The position numbers and the translations under genes are program-made. This document shows positions 45,886 to 55,256 of a stretch of DNA of 64,000 bases, in pieces (position 1 is the first letter of the stretch; every line of letters begins with the position of its first letter). The notes under the pieces are model-generated. The model was not told the DNA's origin, searched no databases, and saw only the letters and a program-made list of their open reading frames with translations. The DNA comes from Anaerolineales bacterium. Its GTDB lineage: Bacteria; Chloroflexota; Anaerolineae; Anaerolineales; E44-bin32. The stretch is from contig JAFGNH010000126.1 in NCBI GenBank assembly GCA_016927115.1, positions 1 to 64,000 of the forward strand, in the 5' to 3' direction.

Positions 45886-47988
45886 ATGCCCTTAGATATT
45901 GGTACGATCCTTTATCATCGGTATAGGATTGAAGAAATCCTGGGGAAAGGCGGCATGGGGGCTGTCTATAGAGCCGTCGATGTAAATCTGGGGGTCCATG
46001 TAGCTGTTAAAGAGAACTATTTCATTACCGAAGAGTTCGCCCGGCAATTTCGTCGTGAAGCAACTATCCTGGCCAGCCTGCGTCAAGCTAATCTGCCCCG
46101 GGTCACGGATCACTTCGTACTCAAAGGCCAGGGTCAGTTTCTGGTGATGGACTATATCGAAGGGCAGGATTTGCGCCAGATGGTAGAAGAGAATGGACCG
46201 CTGGCTGAGCAGCAGGTGCTTCCGTGGTTCCTGGAAATTTGTGATGCACTTACCTATCTGCATACACTGACGCCCCCGATCATTCACAGAGACATCAAAC
46301 CCGGCAATATTAAAATCACACCGGATGGGCAAGCCTATCTGGTTGATTTCGGTCTGGCCAAGGTTGTTGATGAGAATGTGGGTACGACATTGGGGGCGAA
46401 AGCCATGACCCCCGGTTATTCTCCCCCTGAACAGTACGGCAGCGGCCATACAGATCACCGAACCGATGTGTATTCACTGGCTGCAACGATGTATGCCACA
46501 CTCACTGCGGTGGTTCCGGAGGAATCATTGGAGCGAGCCATGGGCAGGCTTGCCCTGACACCGATCAATAAACGGAATTCTGCGATCAGTTCCGGTATGG
46601 CACGTGCGATTGAAAAAGCCATGCAGGTTCGCCCGGTAGACAGGTATCAGACCGTCAGCGACTTTGCTGCAGCTATACGCTCGATTCAGGGATCCGGCCA
46701 GGCTACAGTGATCAGCAATTTGCCATTCATGAGCCGGGATCGAACTGCATCCGATAGTACTGAAAAGCGAGCAGCAAAGAATCCCCAGAAGCCCAAGCCG
46801 CTTTCAAGGCCTGCTGTCCAGCAGGTCACAAGCAGCCCATTGAAAAGGCGTCTTCCGCTGTACTTTATCGGTGCATTTACGGTCCTGCTTGTGCTTTATG
46901 GGGCGATTTACGCGATCCCGGGCTTGAACCCGCGCCTTGCATCATTCTTTGCCCCGGCAACAAATACGGATGTCGTCAGTGATCCGTTTTCTACAGATAC
47001 GGCCAGTCCGGCGGTGCCGGAGGAGACAGAGCCGGTCCAGATGACAGAGAACACGGGCACACAGGAAACCAGTCCGGACCCCGCCACTATGCAGGTAAAT
47101 ACCGGGATACCGACTGAATCAGCGGAGGAAGTCGGCGGGATTGGCGGCGGTGCAGGCCAGATTGCGTTTGCTTCCAACCGCAGCGGTGAACCCCAGATTT
47201 ACCTGATCTCCACTAACGGGTCGGATGAGGTCCAGTTGACGAATCTGGTCGACGGAGCCTGCCAGCCAGCATGGTCTCCTGACGGAACTCAAATTGTATT
47301 TACCTCACCATGTAATAAAAGTAAAACAACCTATCCCGGATCGAGCCTGTGGATGATAGGGGTTGATGGATCGGGATTATCATCTCTGCCCACTGTTGCC
47401 GGTGGGGGTGATTTTGATGCCCGATTTTCCCCTGATGGCAGCCGGATTGCTTTCACGTCAATGCGCGACGGGCGCCCTCAGGTGTATCTGATGACACTGG
47501 AAACCAAAGAAGTGCAGAACATCAGTGATAATCTGACCACAGAAAATCAGCCGGCGTGGCACCCGGAAGGCAACGCTCTTGTGTATAACTCATGGCGAGC
47601 AGGTTTCTCTGAACTATTCATGGTGGAGCTGCCGGATCTCGAGGAAAAACGATACACATTGAGTGACGAGCCTGATGCGAGCCATGCAGATTTTTCAGGT
47701 GATGGACAGCAGCTTCTATTCCAGCGGCTCGTTGGTGGAATTCCGCGTTTGTTTGTGAATGAATATAATTCACGTGATCGTCTTGCCCGGCAGGTCTGTT
47801 CCGAATCACCTCTGGCAGCTTACCCCATGTCTGAAGCCCGCTGGTCACTGGACGGAAAGTGGATTGCATTTGAAACCTGGCCGGAAGGGGCTCATCAGAT
47901 CGCCCTGATCACAGACAGCTGCGGGCAGTATCAGATTCTTACCGGAGAATCAGGAGCTTATGATTTTGATCCGGCCTGGCGGCCGTAA
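45886..47988 (+). CDS. Membrane Ser/Thr protein kinase with extracellular TolB-like propeller
   Basis: A 700-residue one-pass membrane protein. Residues about 10-270 are a Hanks-type kinase: GKGGMGAVYRA, AVKENYF (Lys42), HRDIKPGN (Asp136) and DFGLAK. An acidic and Ser/Thr-rich linker follows a transmembrane helix at about 325-345 (LYFIGAFTVLLVLYGAIYA). The outer part has repeated TolB/PD40 strands (GQIAFASNRSGEPQIYLIS, PAWSPDGTQIVF, DARFSPDGSRIAF). It is thus a signalling kinase that could sense outside ligands through a beta-propeller, instead of the PASTA repeats of PrkC/PknB. Confidence 0.92.
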   Translation: MPLDIGTILYHRYRIEEILGKGGMGAVYRAVDVNLGVHVAVKENYFITEEFARQFRREATILASLRQANLPRVTDHFVLKGQGQFLVMDYIEGQDLRQMVEENGPLAEQQVLPWFLEICDALTYLHTLTPPIIHRDIKPGNIKITPDGQAYLVDFGLAKVVDENVGTTLGAKAMTPGYSPPEQYGSGHTDHRTDVYSLAATMYATLTAVVPEESLERAMGRLALTPINKRNSAISSGMARAIEKAMQVRPVDRYQTVSDFAAAIRSIQGSGQATVISNLPFMSRDRTASDSTEKRAAKNPQKPKPLSRPAVQQVTSSPLKRRLPLYFIGAFTVLLVLYGAIYAIPGLNPRLASFFAPATNTDVVSDPFSTDTASPAVPEETEPVQMTENTGTQETSPDPATMQVNTGIPTESAEEVGGIGGGAGQIAFASNRSGEPQIYLISTNGSDEVQLTNLVDGACQPAWSPDGTQIVFTSPCNKSKTTYPGSSLWMIGVDGSGLSSLPTVAGGGDFDARFSPDGSRIAFTSMRDGRPQVYLMTLETKEVQNISDNLTTENQPAWHPEGNALVYNSWRAGFSELFMVELPDLEEKRYTLSDEPDASHADFSGDGQQLLFQRLVGGIPRLFVNEYNSRDRLARQVCSESPLAAYPMSEARWSLDGKWIAFETWPEGAHQIALITDSCGQYQILTGESGAYDFDPAWRP

Positions 47989-48137
47989 ACTAGTATACGA
48001 ATACAAAGTGTTTTCTGTCTGAGAGTGAAACTCGTTTATTCTATTTTTTACTTTTCTGCCCCGCACCGCAACTGCATAATTAACAGGAACTCAGTATCCT
48101 GAGGCAGAGAAAACCCGATGAAAGGAGTCGGATCGAG

Positions 48138-49013
48138 ATGACTGCACAAATTATCGATGGGAAGGCAATAGCAGCTGAATTGCGAAAAGACGTTGCCGCT
48201 GGTGTGGAGGAATTGGTGGCAGCAGGGAAACCGCGACCAGGGCTGGCGACTGTCCTGGTTGGTGAAAACCCGGCTTCACAAACCTACGTACGCGGCAAGC
48301 AGAAAGCTTGCGCAGAAGTGGGTATTGAATCTTTTGGGCACACCCTCCCGGCTGATACTTCTCAGGAAGAACTTGAATCCCTGGTTAAGGAGTTGAATGC
48401 GGATCCGAAAGTGCACGGAATCCTTGTACAGCTTCCACTTCCTCCGGGGTTGGACGAAGAAAAAGTCCTTAATGCGATCAGCATTGAGAAAGATGTGGAC
48501 GGATTCCATCCGATCAACATCGGCCGTCTAGCCCAGAAAGGGCGAGAGCCATTGTTTGTTCCCTGTACACCGGCTGGTGTGATCAAACTGCTGAAGAAAG
48601 CAGGCGCAACTCTTGAAGGGGCCAATGCTGTCGTACTGGGACGCTCCAATATTGTTGGTATGCCGGCAGCACTGCTGCTGGTGAAAGAAAATGCGACTGT
48701 AACCATCTGCCATTCGCGCACCAAGAATCTGAAGGACGTTTGCCGGGCAGCAGATATCCTGATTGTAGCGATCGGCCGGGCGGAGATGGTTCGAAAAGAT
48801 TGGGTGAAACCGGGCGCGTATGTTATCGACGTAGGAATGAACCGCGTTGATGATGCAAGCAAAAAACGGGGTTATCGCCTGGTTGGTGATGTGGCTTACG
48901 AAGAGGCAGCAGAAGTAGCCGGAGCTATCACACCAGTCCCTGGCGGGGTTGGCCCCATGACGATCGCCGGGTTGTTGTGGAATACCCTTCGGTCTGCAAA
49001 ACGAGCTTCCTGA
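48138..49013 (+). CDS. folD: Methylene-THF dehydrogenase / methenyl-THF cyclohydrolase
   Basis: A 291-residue bifunctional FolD that interconverts 5,10-methylene-, methenyl- and 10-formyl-THF. The catalytic lysine region reads [37 protein letters not shown] and [17 protein letters not shown] follow the family. Length is normal. It supplies or consumes the C1 units made by glyA-gcvT, ftcD and possibly the corrinoid system. A terminator follows. Confidence 0.96.
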   Translation: MTAQIIDGKAIAAELRKDVAAGVEELVAAGKPRPGLATVLVGENPASQTYVRGKQKACAEVGIESFGHTLPADTSQEELESLVKELNADPKVHGILVQLPLPPGLDEEKVLNAISIEKDVDGFHPINIGRLAQKGREPLFVPCTPAGVIKLLKKAGATLEGANAVVLGRSNIVGMPAALLLVKENATVTICHSRTKNLKDVCRAADILIVAIGRAEMVRKDWVKPGAYVIDVGMNRVDDASKKRGYRLVGDVAYEEAAEVAGAITPVPGGVGPMTIAGLLWNTLRSAKRAS

Positions 49014-49041
49014 TTGAGGAAGCCGGCCATAAGTATCCAGA

Positions 49042-49075
49042 CAGCCGCAGCTTATCGACTGCGGCTGTTCCTTTT
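49042..49075 (+). terminator. Terminator of folD
   Basis: CAGCCGCAG and CTGCGGCTG form a 9 bp stem with an 8-base loop, then TTCCTTTTT. Confidence 0.9.
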
Positions 49076-49076
49076 T

Positions 49077-49154
49077 AATTGTCAGACAGGGGATAAATGT
49101 CATATTTGATTAAGTTGTCTGACAATTGACCTTCCAGCAAACGTTTGTTAAAAT
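49077..49154 (+). promoter_or_regulatory. Promoter of adenine deaminase operon with two GntR-type operators
   Basis: TTGTCAGACAG (49079-49089) and TTGTCTGACAA (49115-49125) are palindromic sites 36 bp apart that also pair as a 12 bp inverted repeat. The second abuts the -35 TTGACC (49126-49131), which is followed after 17 bp by the -10 TAAAAT (49149-49154). TTGTCNGACAA is a GntR-like operator form. The GntR gene downstream in the operon is the likely regulator. Confidence 0.6.
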
Positions 49155-49160
49155 TATCTT

Positions 49161-49568
49161 ATCCTGGGCAGAACGCGAAACACACTATGTTTCGCACAGT
49201 CTTCATACTGGTCGTGAAACGATCTTTAAGCAGTGGATTTTAAAGTGATATGGTTTTCGGCTTTGCTGAGACAGAGTTGGATCCGGCTGCGAACTCTCAA
49301 ACCAGGCTGCCCCCAAGTCCGATCACAACACCCTGCATTCCTTTCGAAGCCGGCAGGTTGTCAAGATGGGGTTCTCTAACAGTGTTGTTCAAATTGTATC
49401 CACTATGCCGCTTTTTCCGGCGTTGACGCTGGAGCAGCAATTTTTTTGGGGCAACCGGCTGCAGTAACCCCGTCGTTTCGTTTTCTGCACCGGTTTCCGC
49501 TGCTGCGAACCAGCGCTGAGCTTCAGCGGAACCCCCCCATGTTTTCATAAATGGAAAGGTAACAGAAT
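49161..49568 (+). other. Long structured leader of adenine deaminase mRNA
   Basis: If transcription starts near 49161 the leader is about 400 nt. It contains GCGAAAC/GTTTCGC (49175-49195) and a three-way junction: TGGTTT/AAACCA (49251-49256, 49299-49304) enclosing CGGC/GCTG and AGAGTT/AACTCT. No known riboswitch consensus was matched. It does not carry the conserved purine aptamer bases. Confidence 0.4.
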
Positions 49569-51368
49569 ATGAGTGCATCAGAAGAAATCAAAAAGACAAG
49601 CAAGGCTCTTGTTGATGCTGCGATGGGGCGGACACCAGCCGATATGGTGATCAGGAACGGCCGCTGGGTCTGTGTCCAATCTGGAGAAATAATCGAGCAC
49701 ACTGATATTGCGATTCTGGGTGAGCGGATCGCTTATGTGGGGCCGGATGCAAGCCATACCATTGGTGGAAAAACAGAAGTGATAGACGCCGCTGGCCGGT
49801 TTCTCTCACCCGGGCTGCTGGATGGCCATATGCATATTGAATCAAGCATGCTGACTGTAACAGAATATGTACGGGCAGTGCTGCCTCATGGTACGACAGG
49901 GGTGTTTGCTGATCCTCATGAGATTGCCAATGTCCTTGGTATGGATGGTGTGAAAATGATGGTGGATGAGGCGGCTGCTCAGCCCATTCATGTCTGGGTG
50001 CAGATGCCTTCGTGTGTCCCCTCAGCACCGGGGTTAGAAACACCGGGTGCAGCGTTGGGGGCGGAGGAGGTGGCTGAAGCGATGAAGTGGCCGGGAATTA
50101 TCGGTCTGGGAGAGGTGATGAACTTCCCCGGCGTCTTTCTCGGTGATGAAAAAATGCATGCTGAAATGTCGGAAACCATAGCCGCAGGAAAAACGATCGG
50201 CGGCCATTATGCTTCGCCGGATATCGGTATCCCCTTTCATGGTTACGCTGCAGGCGGTCCACAGGATGATCATGAGGGTACCAGGCTGGAAGACGCGGTT
50301 GCGCGTATACGCCAGGGTATGAAAGCCATGCTGCGGTATGGCTCCGCCTGGCAGGACGTTGCGTCCCAGATTAAAGCCGTTACGGAATTAGGACTCGACT
50401 CACGTTTTTTCCTGCTGGTAACAGATGACTGCCATTCCGGAACATTGATTAATGAAGGCCACATGGATCGTGTGCTGCGGCATGCTATCGAAAACGGACT
50501 TCCTGTGATGCAGGCATACCAGATGGCAACGATTAACACTGCAGAGCACTTTGGTGTATCCCGTGATATGGGCTTGATTGCACCAGGGCGATATGCGGAT
50601 GTTCTGCTTATTGATAATCTGGAAAATGTGTCGATAAGTATGGTTATCGCCAGGGGGCAGCGGGTAGTTGAAAACGGGAAGCTGCTTGTCGATCTGCCAG
50701 CATTCCCCTACCCGGAAGAAGCAACAAAATCGGTTCACCTGCCCCGTCAACTGAATGAAGCTGACTTTATATTGCCTGCTGCAGGGGACGATCCTGTTGA
50801 AGTACATATTATCGGTGTTGTGGAAAATCAGGCGCCTACACGACATCTGATTCGCATCCTGACTCCTGAAAATGGGCAGATCAAAACTTCCATCAAGGAT
50901 GATCTGGCGAAGATTGCGCTGATTGAGCGCCATCACGGCACCGGGAAGGTTCAGGTAGGGCTGGTTTCAGGGTTCGGTTTTAAGGCAGGATGTGCCGTCG
51001 CAACCACGGTAGCACACGACTGCCACCAGATGATCGTCGTTGGTACAGATGAATCCATGATGTCCCAGGCTGCCAATGAACTTGCAGACATGGGCGGCGG
51101 CCAGATTGTTGTCAAGGAAAGTGAAGTGTTTGCCCGGGTCGCGCTGCCAATTGCCGGCCTGATGTCGAATGAACCGGCTCAAGCAGTGGCAGAAAAAGCC
51201 GAAAAAATACTCGAAGGCTTTCGCTCCTGCGGCTGCACGCTGAATAATGCCAATATGACCATGAGCCTGCTTGCACTGGTTGTTATTCCTGAACTGCGGA
51301 TTTCAGATCTGGGCTTAGTAGACGTGAATCGTTTTGAGTTGATTCCGGTAATTTCATCTGCAGAATGA
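49569..51368 (+). CDS. ade: Adenine deaminase
   Basis: A 599-residue amidohydrolase that deaminates adenine to hypoxanthine and ammonia. The N-terminal metal motif is PGLLDGHMHIESSML. Further signature segments are GTTGVFADPHEIANV, GLGEVMNFPGV, GHYASPDIGIPFHGYAAGG and VTDDCHSGTL. The C-terminal adenine-deaminase-specific part (VSGFGFKAGCAVATTVAHDCH) separates it from other amidohydrolases. It opens the nitrogen-catabolism operon, with GGAAAGG a little before the ATG. Confidence 0.94.
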   Translation: MSASEEIKKTSKALVDAAMGRTPADMVIRNGRWVCVQSGEIIEHTDIAILGERIAYVGPDASHTIGGKTEVIDAAGRFLSPGLLDGHMHIESSMLTVTEYVRAVLPHGTTGVFADPHEIANVLGMDGVKMMVDEAAAQPIHVWVQMPSCVPSAPGLETPGAALGAEEVAEAMKWPGIIGLGEVMNFPGVFLGDEKMHAEMSETIAAGKTIGGHYASPDIGIPFHGYAAGGPQDDHEGTRLEDAVARIRQGMKAMLRYGSAWQDVASQIKAVTELGLDSRFFLLVTDDCHSGTLINEGHMDRVLRHAIENGLPVMQAYQMATINTAEHFGVSRDMGLIAPGRYADVLLIDNLENVSISMVIARGQRVVENGKLLVDLPAFPYPEEATKSVHLPRQLNEADFILPAAGDDPVEVHIIGVVENQAPTRHLIRILTPENGQIKTSIKDDLAKIALIERHHGTGKVQVGLVSGFGFKAGCAVATTVAHDCHQMIVVGTDESMMSQAANELADMGGGQIVVKESEVFARVALPIAGLMSNEPAQAVAEKAEKILEGFRSCGCTLNNANMTMSLLALVVIPELRISDLGLVDVNRFELIPVISSAE

Positions 51369-51404
51369 GATTTGATTAAATCGGTAAGGAGAAATGATTA
51401 CGTA

Positions 51405-52157
51405 ATGGTTGACGCAAACGAAAACTCGACCATCAAGGGTAGTCCGCTCTATCAGCAGACATCCGAGGCACTTGAAAAAATCATCACCGAAACTGCTCCG
51501 GGAGATTTTCTGCCATCTGAACCCAAAATGGCGAAATTGTTGGGCATTTCCCGGGCTACACTCCGTGAAGCGATGCGAACTTTCGAAGAGCGCGGCCTGA
51601 TTGTTCGCCGTCAGGGCGTGGGTACCATTGTCACCTCACCAACGCCGATTCTGGAAGCCGGGTTGGAAGTGCTGGAAAGCATTGAGACAATTGCTGACAG
51701 GATCGGGCTGGATGTGACAATGGGGGAGCTCAGGATCGTCGAACGCAATCCGGATCCAGAGGAATCCACGCTGCTCGAGGTCTCTCAGGATGAGACCATA
51801 CTGGAAGTGTCCCGTGTTATTCTGGGGGACTCCCGCCCGGTGGCGTTCCTGATTGATGTGCTGCCGCGGGCGCTTTTCCCGCCGGATGCGCTGGAGAAAG
51901 GATTCACCGGGTCTGTGCTGGATTTTCTGCTCAGGGAAAGCAAAAACCGATTGAAATTATCCCGAACAGAAATTACAGCTGTGTCGGCTTCCACACGGAT
52001 CGCCCGCCAGTTTAAGATTCAGCGCGGGGATGTGCTTCTGCAGCTGGAAGCGTATCTTTATACCGATGATGGCCGCGCCATTGATCATTCCCACAGTTAT
52101 TTTCTACCGGGGATTTTCCGGTTCCACGTGGTTCGCCGGGTGGAACATTCAGGATAA
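51405..52157 (+). CDS. GntR/HutC-family regulator
   Basis: A 250-residue regulator. Residues about 12-75 are a GntR winged helix (SPLYQQTSEALEKIITETAPG, KLLGISRATLREAMRTFEERG, VRRQGVGTIVTSP). Residues about 85-245 form a UTRA effector domain ending YTDDGRAIDHSHSYFLPGIF. UTRA regulators sense a small catabolic substrate. It lies between ade and the carbamoyltransferase genes and probably binds the TTGTCNGACAA sites in front of ade. The ATG at 51405 was chosen with AAGGAG 13 nt upstream, a rather long spacing. Confidence 0.9.
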   Translation: MVDANENSTIKGSPLYQQTSEALEKIITETAPGDFLPSEPKMAKLLGISRATLREAMRTFEERGLIVRRQGVGTIVTSPTPILEAGLEVLESIETIADRIGLDVTMGELRIVERNPDPEESTLLEVSQDETILEVSRVILGDSRPVAFLIDVLPRALFPPDALEKGFTGSVLDFLLRESKNRLKLSRTEITAVSASTRIARQFKIQRGDVLLQLEAYLYTDDGRAIDHSHSYFLPGIFRFHVVRRVEHSG

Positions 52158-52260
52158 ATTGTTGGAGGTGTGAAAGAACCGTAACGTCCTAACTGGTATA
52201 TTGTTCAGCTATAAACCAAACGTAACAATACTATATTTTTTTATTAAAAGGAGATCTGAG

Positions 52261-53211
52261 ATGCGTAGTTTTGCCGGAAGAGATATTCTTTCATTGAAGG
52301 GTTTTGAGCGGAATGAGTTTTTCCGACTGTTTGAAATTGCTGACCGTCTTGCTCCCATTGCCCGGGATCGGAAGCGAAGTGATCTGCTTAAAGATAAGAC
52401 CCTGGTAACCGCTTTCTATCAGCCAAGCACACGCACCCGCCTTGCTCATGAGGCAGCCATGCTGCGGCTTGGTGGTGTGGTGACAGGTTTCTCTGATGCG
52501 AAGATGACCCGTGCAGGCGATTTCTATCAGGAATCAATCAAAGACACCGTCCATATGCTGGAATACTACGGTGACGTGATTGTGATGCGGCATTTCAAGC
52601 AGGGCGCTCCCCAGGAAGCAGCCAAATGGGCCAGCGTTCCTGTTATCAACGCCGGTGATGGCTGGGGCGAACACCCCACACAGGTCCTCACGGACATGTA
52701 TACCATCTGGAAGGAAAAAGGCACCCTTGACGGCCTTAACTTCCTGCTGATCGGCGACATGCGCATGCGCACCATGCATTCCATGAGCTATGCCATGGCC
52801 CAGTTCGATATCAATGCCACTTACATTTCCCCGCCGGAAATGAGCCTGCTTCCTGAGTTTAAGGAAGAAATTGATGCGCTGAACCTCAACTATCGCGAAG
52901 TTGACCATGTCAAGGATGCGATTGCTGATGCAGACGTGATCTATATGGAGCCGGTTGTGCAGCCCGACTACACAAAGGCCCGTGACGAGCGCTCCGGCGA
53001 TGTCGGCCTTACGCCTGCTCAGTACCAGGTAACACTGGACGTGATGAAGAAGGCCAGGCAGGACTCCATCATTTTGCACTCATTGCCGCGTATGGATGAA
53101 CTGCTTCCGGAAGTTGATGGAACCCGCCACGCCCGCTATTGGGAAGAGGCTTTCAACGGCGTTGTCATGCGAATGTCACTGCTGGCTTCCGTTCTCGGTG
53201 TGATGGAGTAG
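52261..53211 (+). CDS. Aspartate carbamoyltransferase-like transcarbamylase
   Basis: A 316-residue transcarbamylase closest to ATCase. It has the carbamoyl-phosphate motif PSTRTR, HPTQVLTDMYTIW, GDMRMRTMHS, and the ATCase-type C-terminal ILHSLPRMDELLPEVDGTRHARYWEEA. The 80s loop, which in ATCase carries Ser80 and Lys84, reads DAKMTRAGDFYQES and lacks the usual SANTSxxKKGE. HPLPR has become HSLPR. The second substrate is therefore probably not aspartate. No pyr genes are adjacent; it sits next to YgeW-like and carbamate kinase genes. The ATG follows AAAAGGAG. Confidence 0.8.
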   Translation: MRSFAGRDILSLKGFERNEFFRLFEIADRLAPIARDRKRSDLLKDKTLVTAFYQPSTRTRLAHEAAMLRLGGVVTGFSDAKMTRAGDFYQESIKDTVHMLEYYGDVIVMRHFKQGAPQEAAKWASVPVINAGDGWGEHPTQVLTDMYTIWKEKGTLDGLNFLLIGDMRMRTMHSMSYAMAQFDINATYISPPEMSLLPEFKEEIDALNLNYREVDHVKDAIADADVIYMEPVVQPDYTKARDERSGDVGLTPAQYQVTLDVMKKARQDSIILHSLPRMDELLPEVDGTRHARYWEEAFNGVVMRMSLLASVLGVME

Positions 53212-53225
53212 GATTCGTTTTCAGA

Positions 53226-53253
53226 CGCATGGCCGGTATGTTCCGGCCATGCG
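53226..53253 (+). repeat. Stable hairpin between the two carbamoyltransferase genes
   Basis: CGCATGGCCGG and CCGGCCATGCG form an 11 bp stem with a 6-base loop. There is no T-run, so it may be an mRNA-processing or attenuation element in the operon rather than a terminator. Confidence 0.55.
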
Positions 53254-53305
53254 CCCCCATTTATTTCACTCTGATCCAGAAAATCAGACAGGAAAGGGAA
53301 AGAAG

Positions 53306-54286
53306 ATGCAGACAGGATTACGGGGCAGAAGCCTCATCAGTGATCTTGATTTCAGTAAAGAAGAAGTTGAAACCGTACTTGATGTTGCCTGGGACCTCAA
53401 AGCCAAGCGGGCAATGGGCCTGCCGCATGCATATCTGCGTGATAAGACCCTGGCGATGCTGTTTTTCTTCAGCAGCACACGAACACGGGGTTCATTTGAA
53501 TCCGGTATAGCACAGCTGGGCGGTCACGGTGCATTCATTGATTCCAAAGTGACCCAGATTGCCCACGGTGATACCGAAAAGGAACTCGGCGAAATTTTTG
53601 GCCGATATTTCGACGGTATCGCCATTCGTCATGTCACCTGGGGCGTCGGCAATCGCTACCTCAATCTGGTCAAGGAAGCTTCTCGTGCACCGATTCTGAA
53701 TATGCAGTGTGAAGATTACCATCCATTCCAGTGCCTGGCAGACCTGATGACCATCCAGGAAAAGAAAGGCCGTGATCTCCGAAAAAAGAAGATCGTTGTC
53801 TCCTGGGCGTATGCTGAGAGCTATCGCAAGCCCAATTCAGTCGCGAATTCTCTCATCCTTCAGCTGCCGCGCTTCGGTGCTGATGTTGTGCTGGCGCACC
53901 CGCCGGAGTTCAACCTCAAACCGGAATTCATTGAGGAAGCCAAAGCACTTGCCAAACGCTACGGCGGCGCCTTCACCATGACCGATGATATGGAAGAGGC
54001 CATCAAAGATGCTGATGTTGTGTACGCCAAGTCCTGGGGCCCGATGATGACCACCACGACAGAAGAAGAAGCCATAGAGATTACCAGGAAATACAGCTCA
54101 TGGATCACGGATGAAAAGAAGATGGCCCTGGCCAGGCCGGATGCGATCTATATGCACCCGCTGCCGGCAGAGCGTGATGTGGAAGTAACCAGCGCAGTGA
54201 TGGATGGCCCCAACAGCGTGGTGTTTGATCAGGCAGAGAACCGTCTGCATGCACAGAAGGCTGTAATGGCTCTCACAATGTGCTGA
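53306..54286 (+). CDS. Knotted carbamoyltransferase, YgeW family
   Basis: A 326-residue transcarbamylase with SSTRTRGSFESG (carbamoyl phosphate), HPFQCLADLMTI, and HPLPAERDVEVTSAVMDGPNSVVFDQAENRLH. The segment VSWAYAESYRKPNSVANSL matches the knotted-fold transcarbamylases typified by E. coli YgeW and acetylornithine carbamoyltransferase. E. coli ygeW sits with a PLP lyase (ygeX) and a carbamate kinase (yqeA). The same three types occur here. The amino acceptor is unknown. The ATG follows GGAAAGG. Confidence 0.85.
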   Translation: MQTGLRGRSLISDLDFSKEEVETVLDVAWDLKAKRAMGLPHAYLRDKTLAMLFFFSSTRTRGSFESGIAQLGGHGAFIDSKVTQIAHGDTEKELGEIFGRYFDGIAIRHVTWGVGNRYLNLVKEASRAPILNMQCEDYHPFQCLADLMTIQEKKGRDLRKKKIVVSWAYAESYRKPNSVANSLILQLPRFGADVVLAHPPEFNLKPEFIEEAKALAKRYGGAFTMTDDMEEAIKDADVVYAKSWGPMMTTTTEEEAIEITRKYSSWITDEKKMALARPDAIYMHPLPAERDVEVTSAVMDGPNSVVFDQAENRLHAQKAVMALTMC

Positions 54287-54311
54287 TCTGTATTGTTATA
54301 AGGAGACAGGT

Positions 54312-55256
54312 ATGTCGAAGAAAGTAGCAGTTATCGCAGTCGGAGGGAACTCCCTCATTAAAGACAAGCAGCACAAGACTATTCCGGATCAGTACGTGGC
54401 AGCCGGTGAGTCGATATCACACATTATTGATATGTTGGAAGCAGGATGGGATTGTGTGGTCGCGCATGGAAACGGCCCGCAGGTGGGTTTTATCCTGCGC
54501 CGTGCAGAGCTCTCTCTTGGTGAACTGCACCCTGTTCCACTGGATTACTGCGGTGCAGATACACAGGGTTCCATTGGCTACATGTTCCAGCAGTCAGCGT
54601 ACAATGAGTTTCTCAAACGGGGCATGAAAAAGAATGCCTGCACCATCATTACCCAAACCCTGGTCGACCGCAAGGATCAGGCTTTCGCCAATCCCTCGAA
54701 ACCGATTGGTTCTTTCATGGATGAGGCTGAGGCCAGGAAGCATGAGGCCGAAGACAGCTGGGCAGTTGTAGAAGATGCAGGACGCGGCTGGCGCCGTGTT
54801 GTCCCCTCACCTATCCCGCAGCGCATTATCGAAGCACCGGCTATTGAAGAACTTATCAATCAGGGATTCCTGGTGATCAGTGTCGGTGGCGGCGGTATTC
54901 CTGTTATCGAACGGGAAGACGGTACCCTGGAGGGTGTTGAAGCTGTGATCGATAAGGATTTCGGTTCGGCGATTCTTGCCAACAGCATCAATGCAGATCT
55001 GTTCCTGATTTCAACTGCAGTCGAAAAGGTAGCACTGAACTTCAATAAGCCGGATCAGGTCTGGCTGGACAGGATAACAGTTGCTGAAGCCAAGCAGTAT
55101 CTTGCTGAAGGGCACTTTGCCAAGGGCAGTATGGAACCCAAAATCAAGGCGATTATCAAGTACTTTGAAAATGGCGGCAAAGAAGCACTGATCACGAACC
55201 CTGAGAATATCGGCCGGGCGCTGAACGGCGAAACCGGTACCTGGATTGTTCCGTAA
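54312..55256 (+). CDS. arcC: Carbamate kinase
   Basis: A 314-residue kinase that makes ATP from carbamoyl phosphate and ADP, releasing carbamate (ammonia and CO2). The amino-acid-kinase motifs are VAVIAVGGNSLI, VVAHGNGPQVGFILRR, and VISVGGGGIPVIERED. It is 26 bp behind the YgeW-like gene. Together they allow phosphorolysis of a carbamoyl compound and ATP gain, as in arginine or allantoin fermentation. A small hairpin (55289-55305) follows. Confidence 0.95.
   Translation: MSKKVAVIAVGGNSLIKDKQHKTIPDQYVAAGESISHIIDMLEAGWDCVVAHGNGPQVGFILRRAELSLGELHPVPLDYCGADTQGSIGYMFQQSAYNEFLKRGMKKNACTIITQTLVDRKDQAFANPSKPIGSFMDEAEARKHEAEDSWAVVEDAGRGWRRVVPSPIPQRIIEAPAIEELINQGFLVISVGGGGIPVIEREDGTLEGVEAVIDKDFGSAILANSINADLFLISTAVEKVALNFNKPDQVWLDRITVAEAKQYLAEGHFAKGSMEPKIKAIIKYFENGGKEALITNPENIGRALNGETGTWIVP

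Noticed and set aside
49175..49195. parS-like site at GCGAAAC/GTTTCGC
   Set aside because: Arms and spacing do not fit parS; it lies within the presumed ade leader and is treated as an RNA hairpin or operator.
49251..49304. Purine riboswitch before adenine deaminase
   Set aside because: A three-way junction can be drawn, but the conserved purine aptamer junction bases are absent; kept only as a structured leader.
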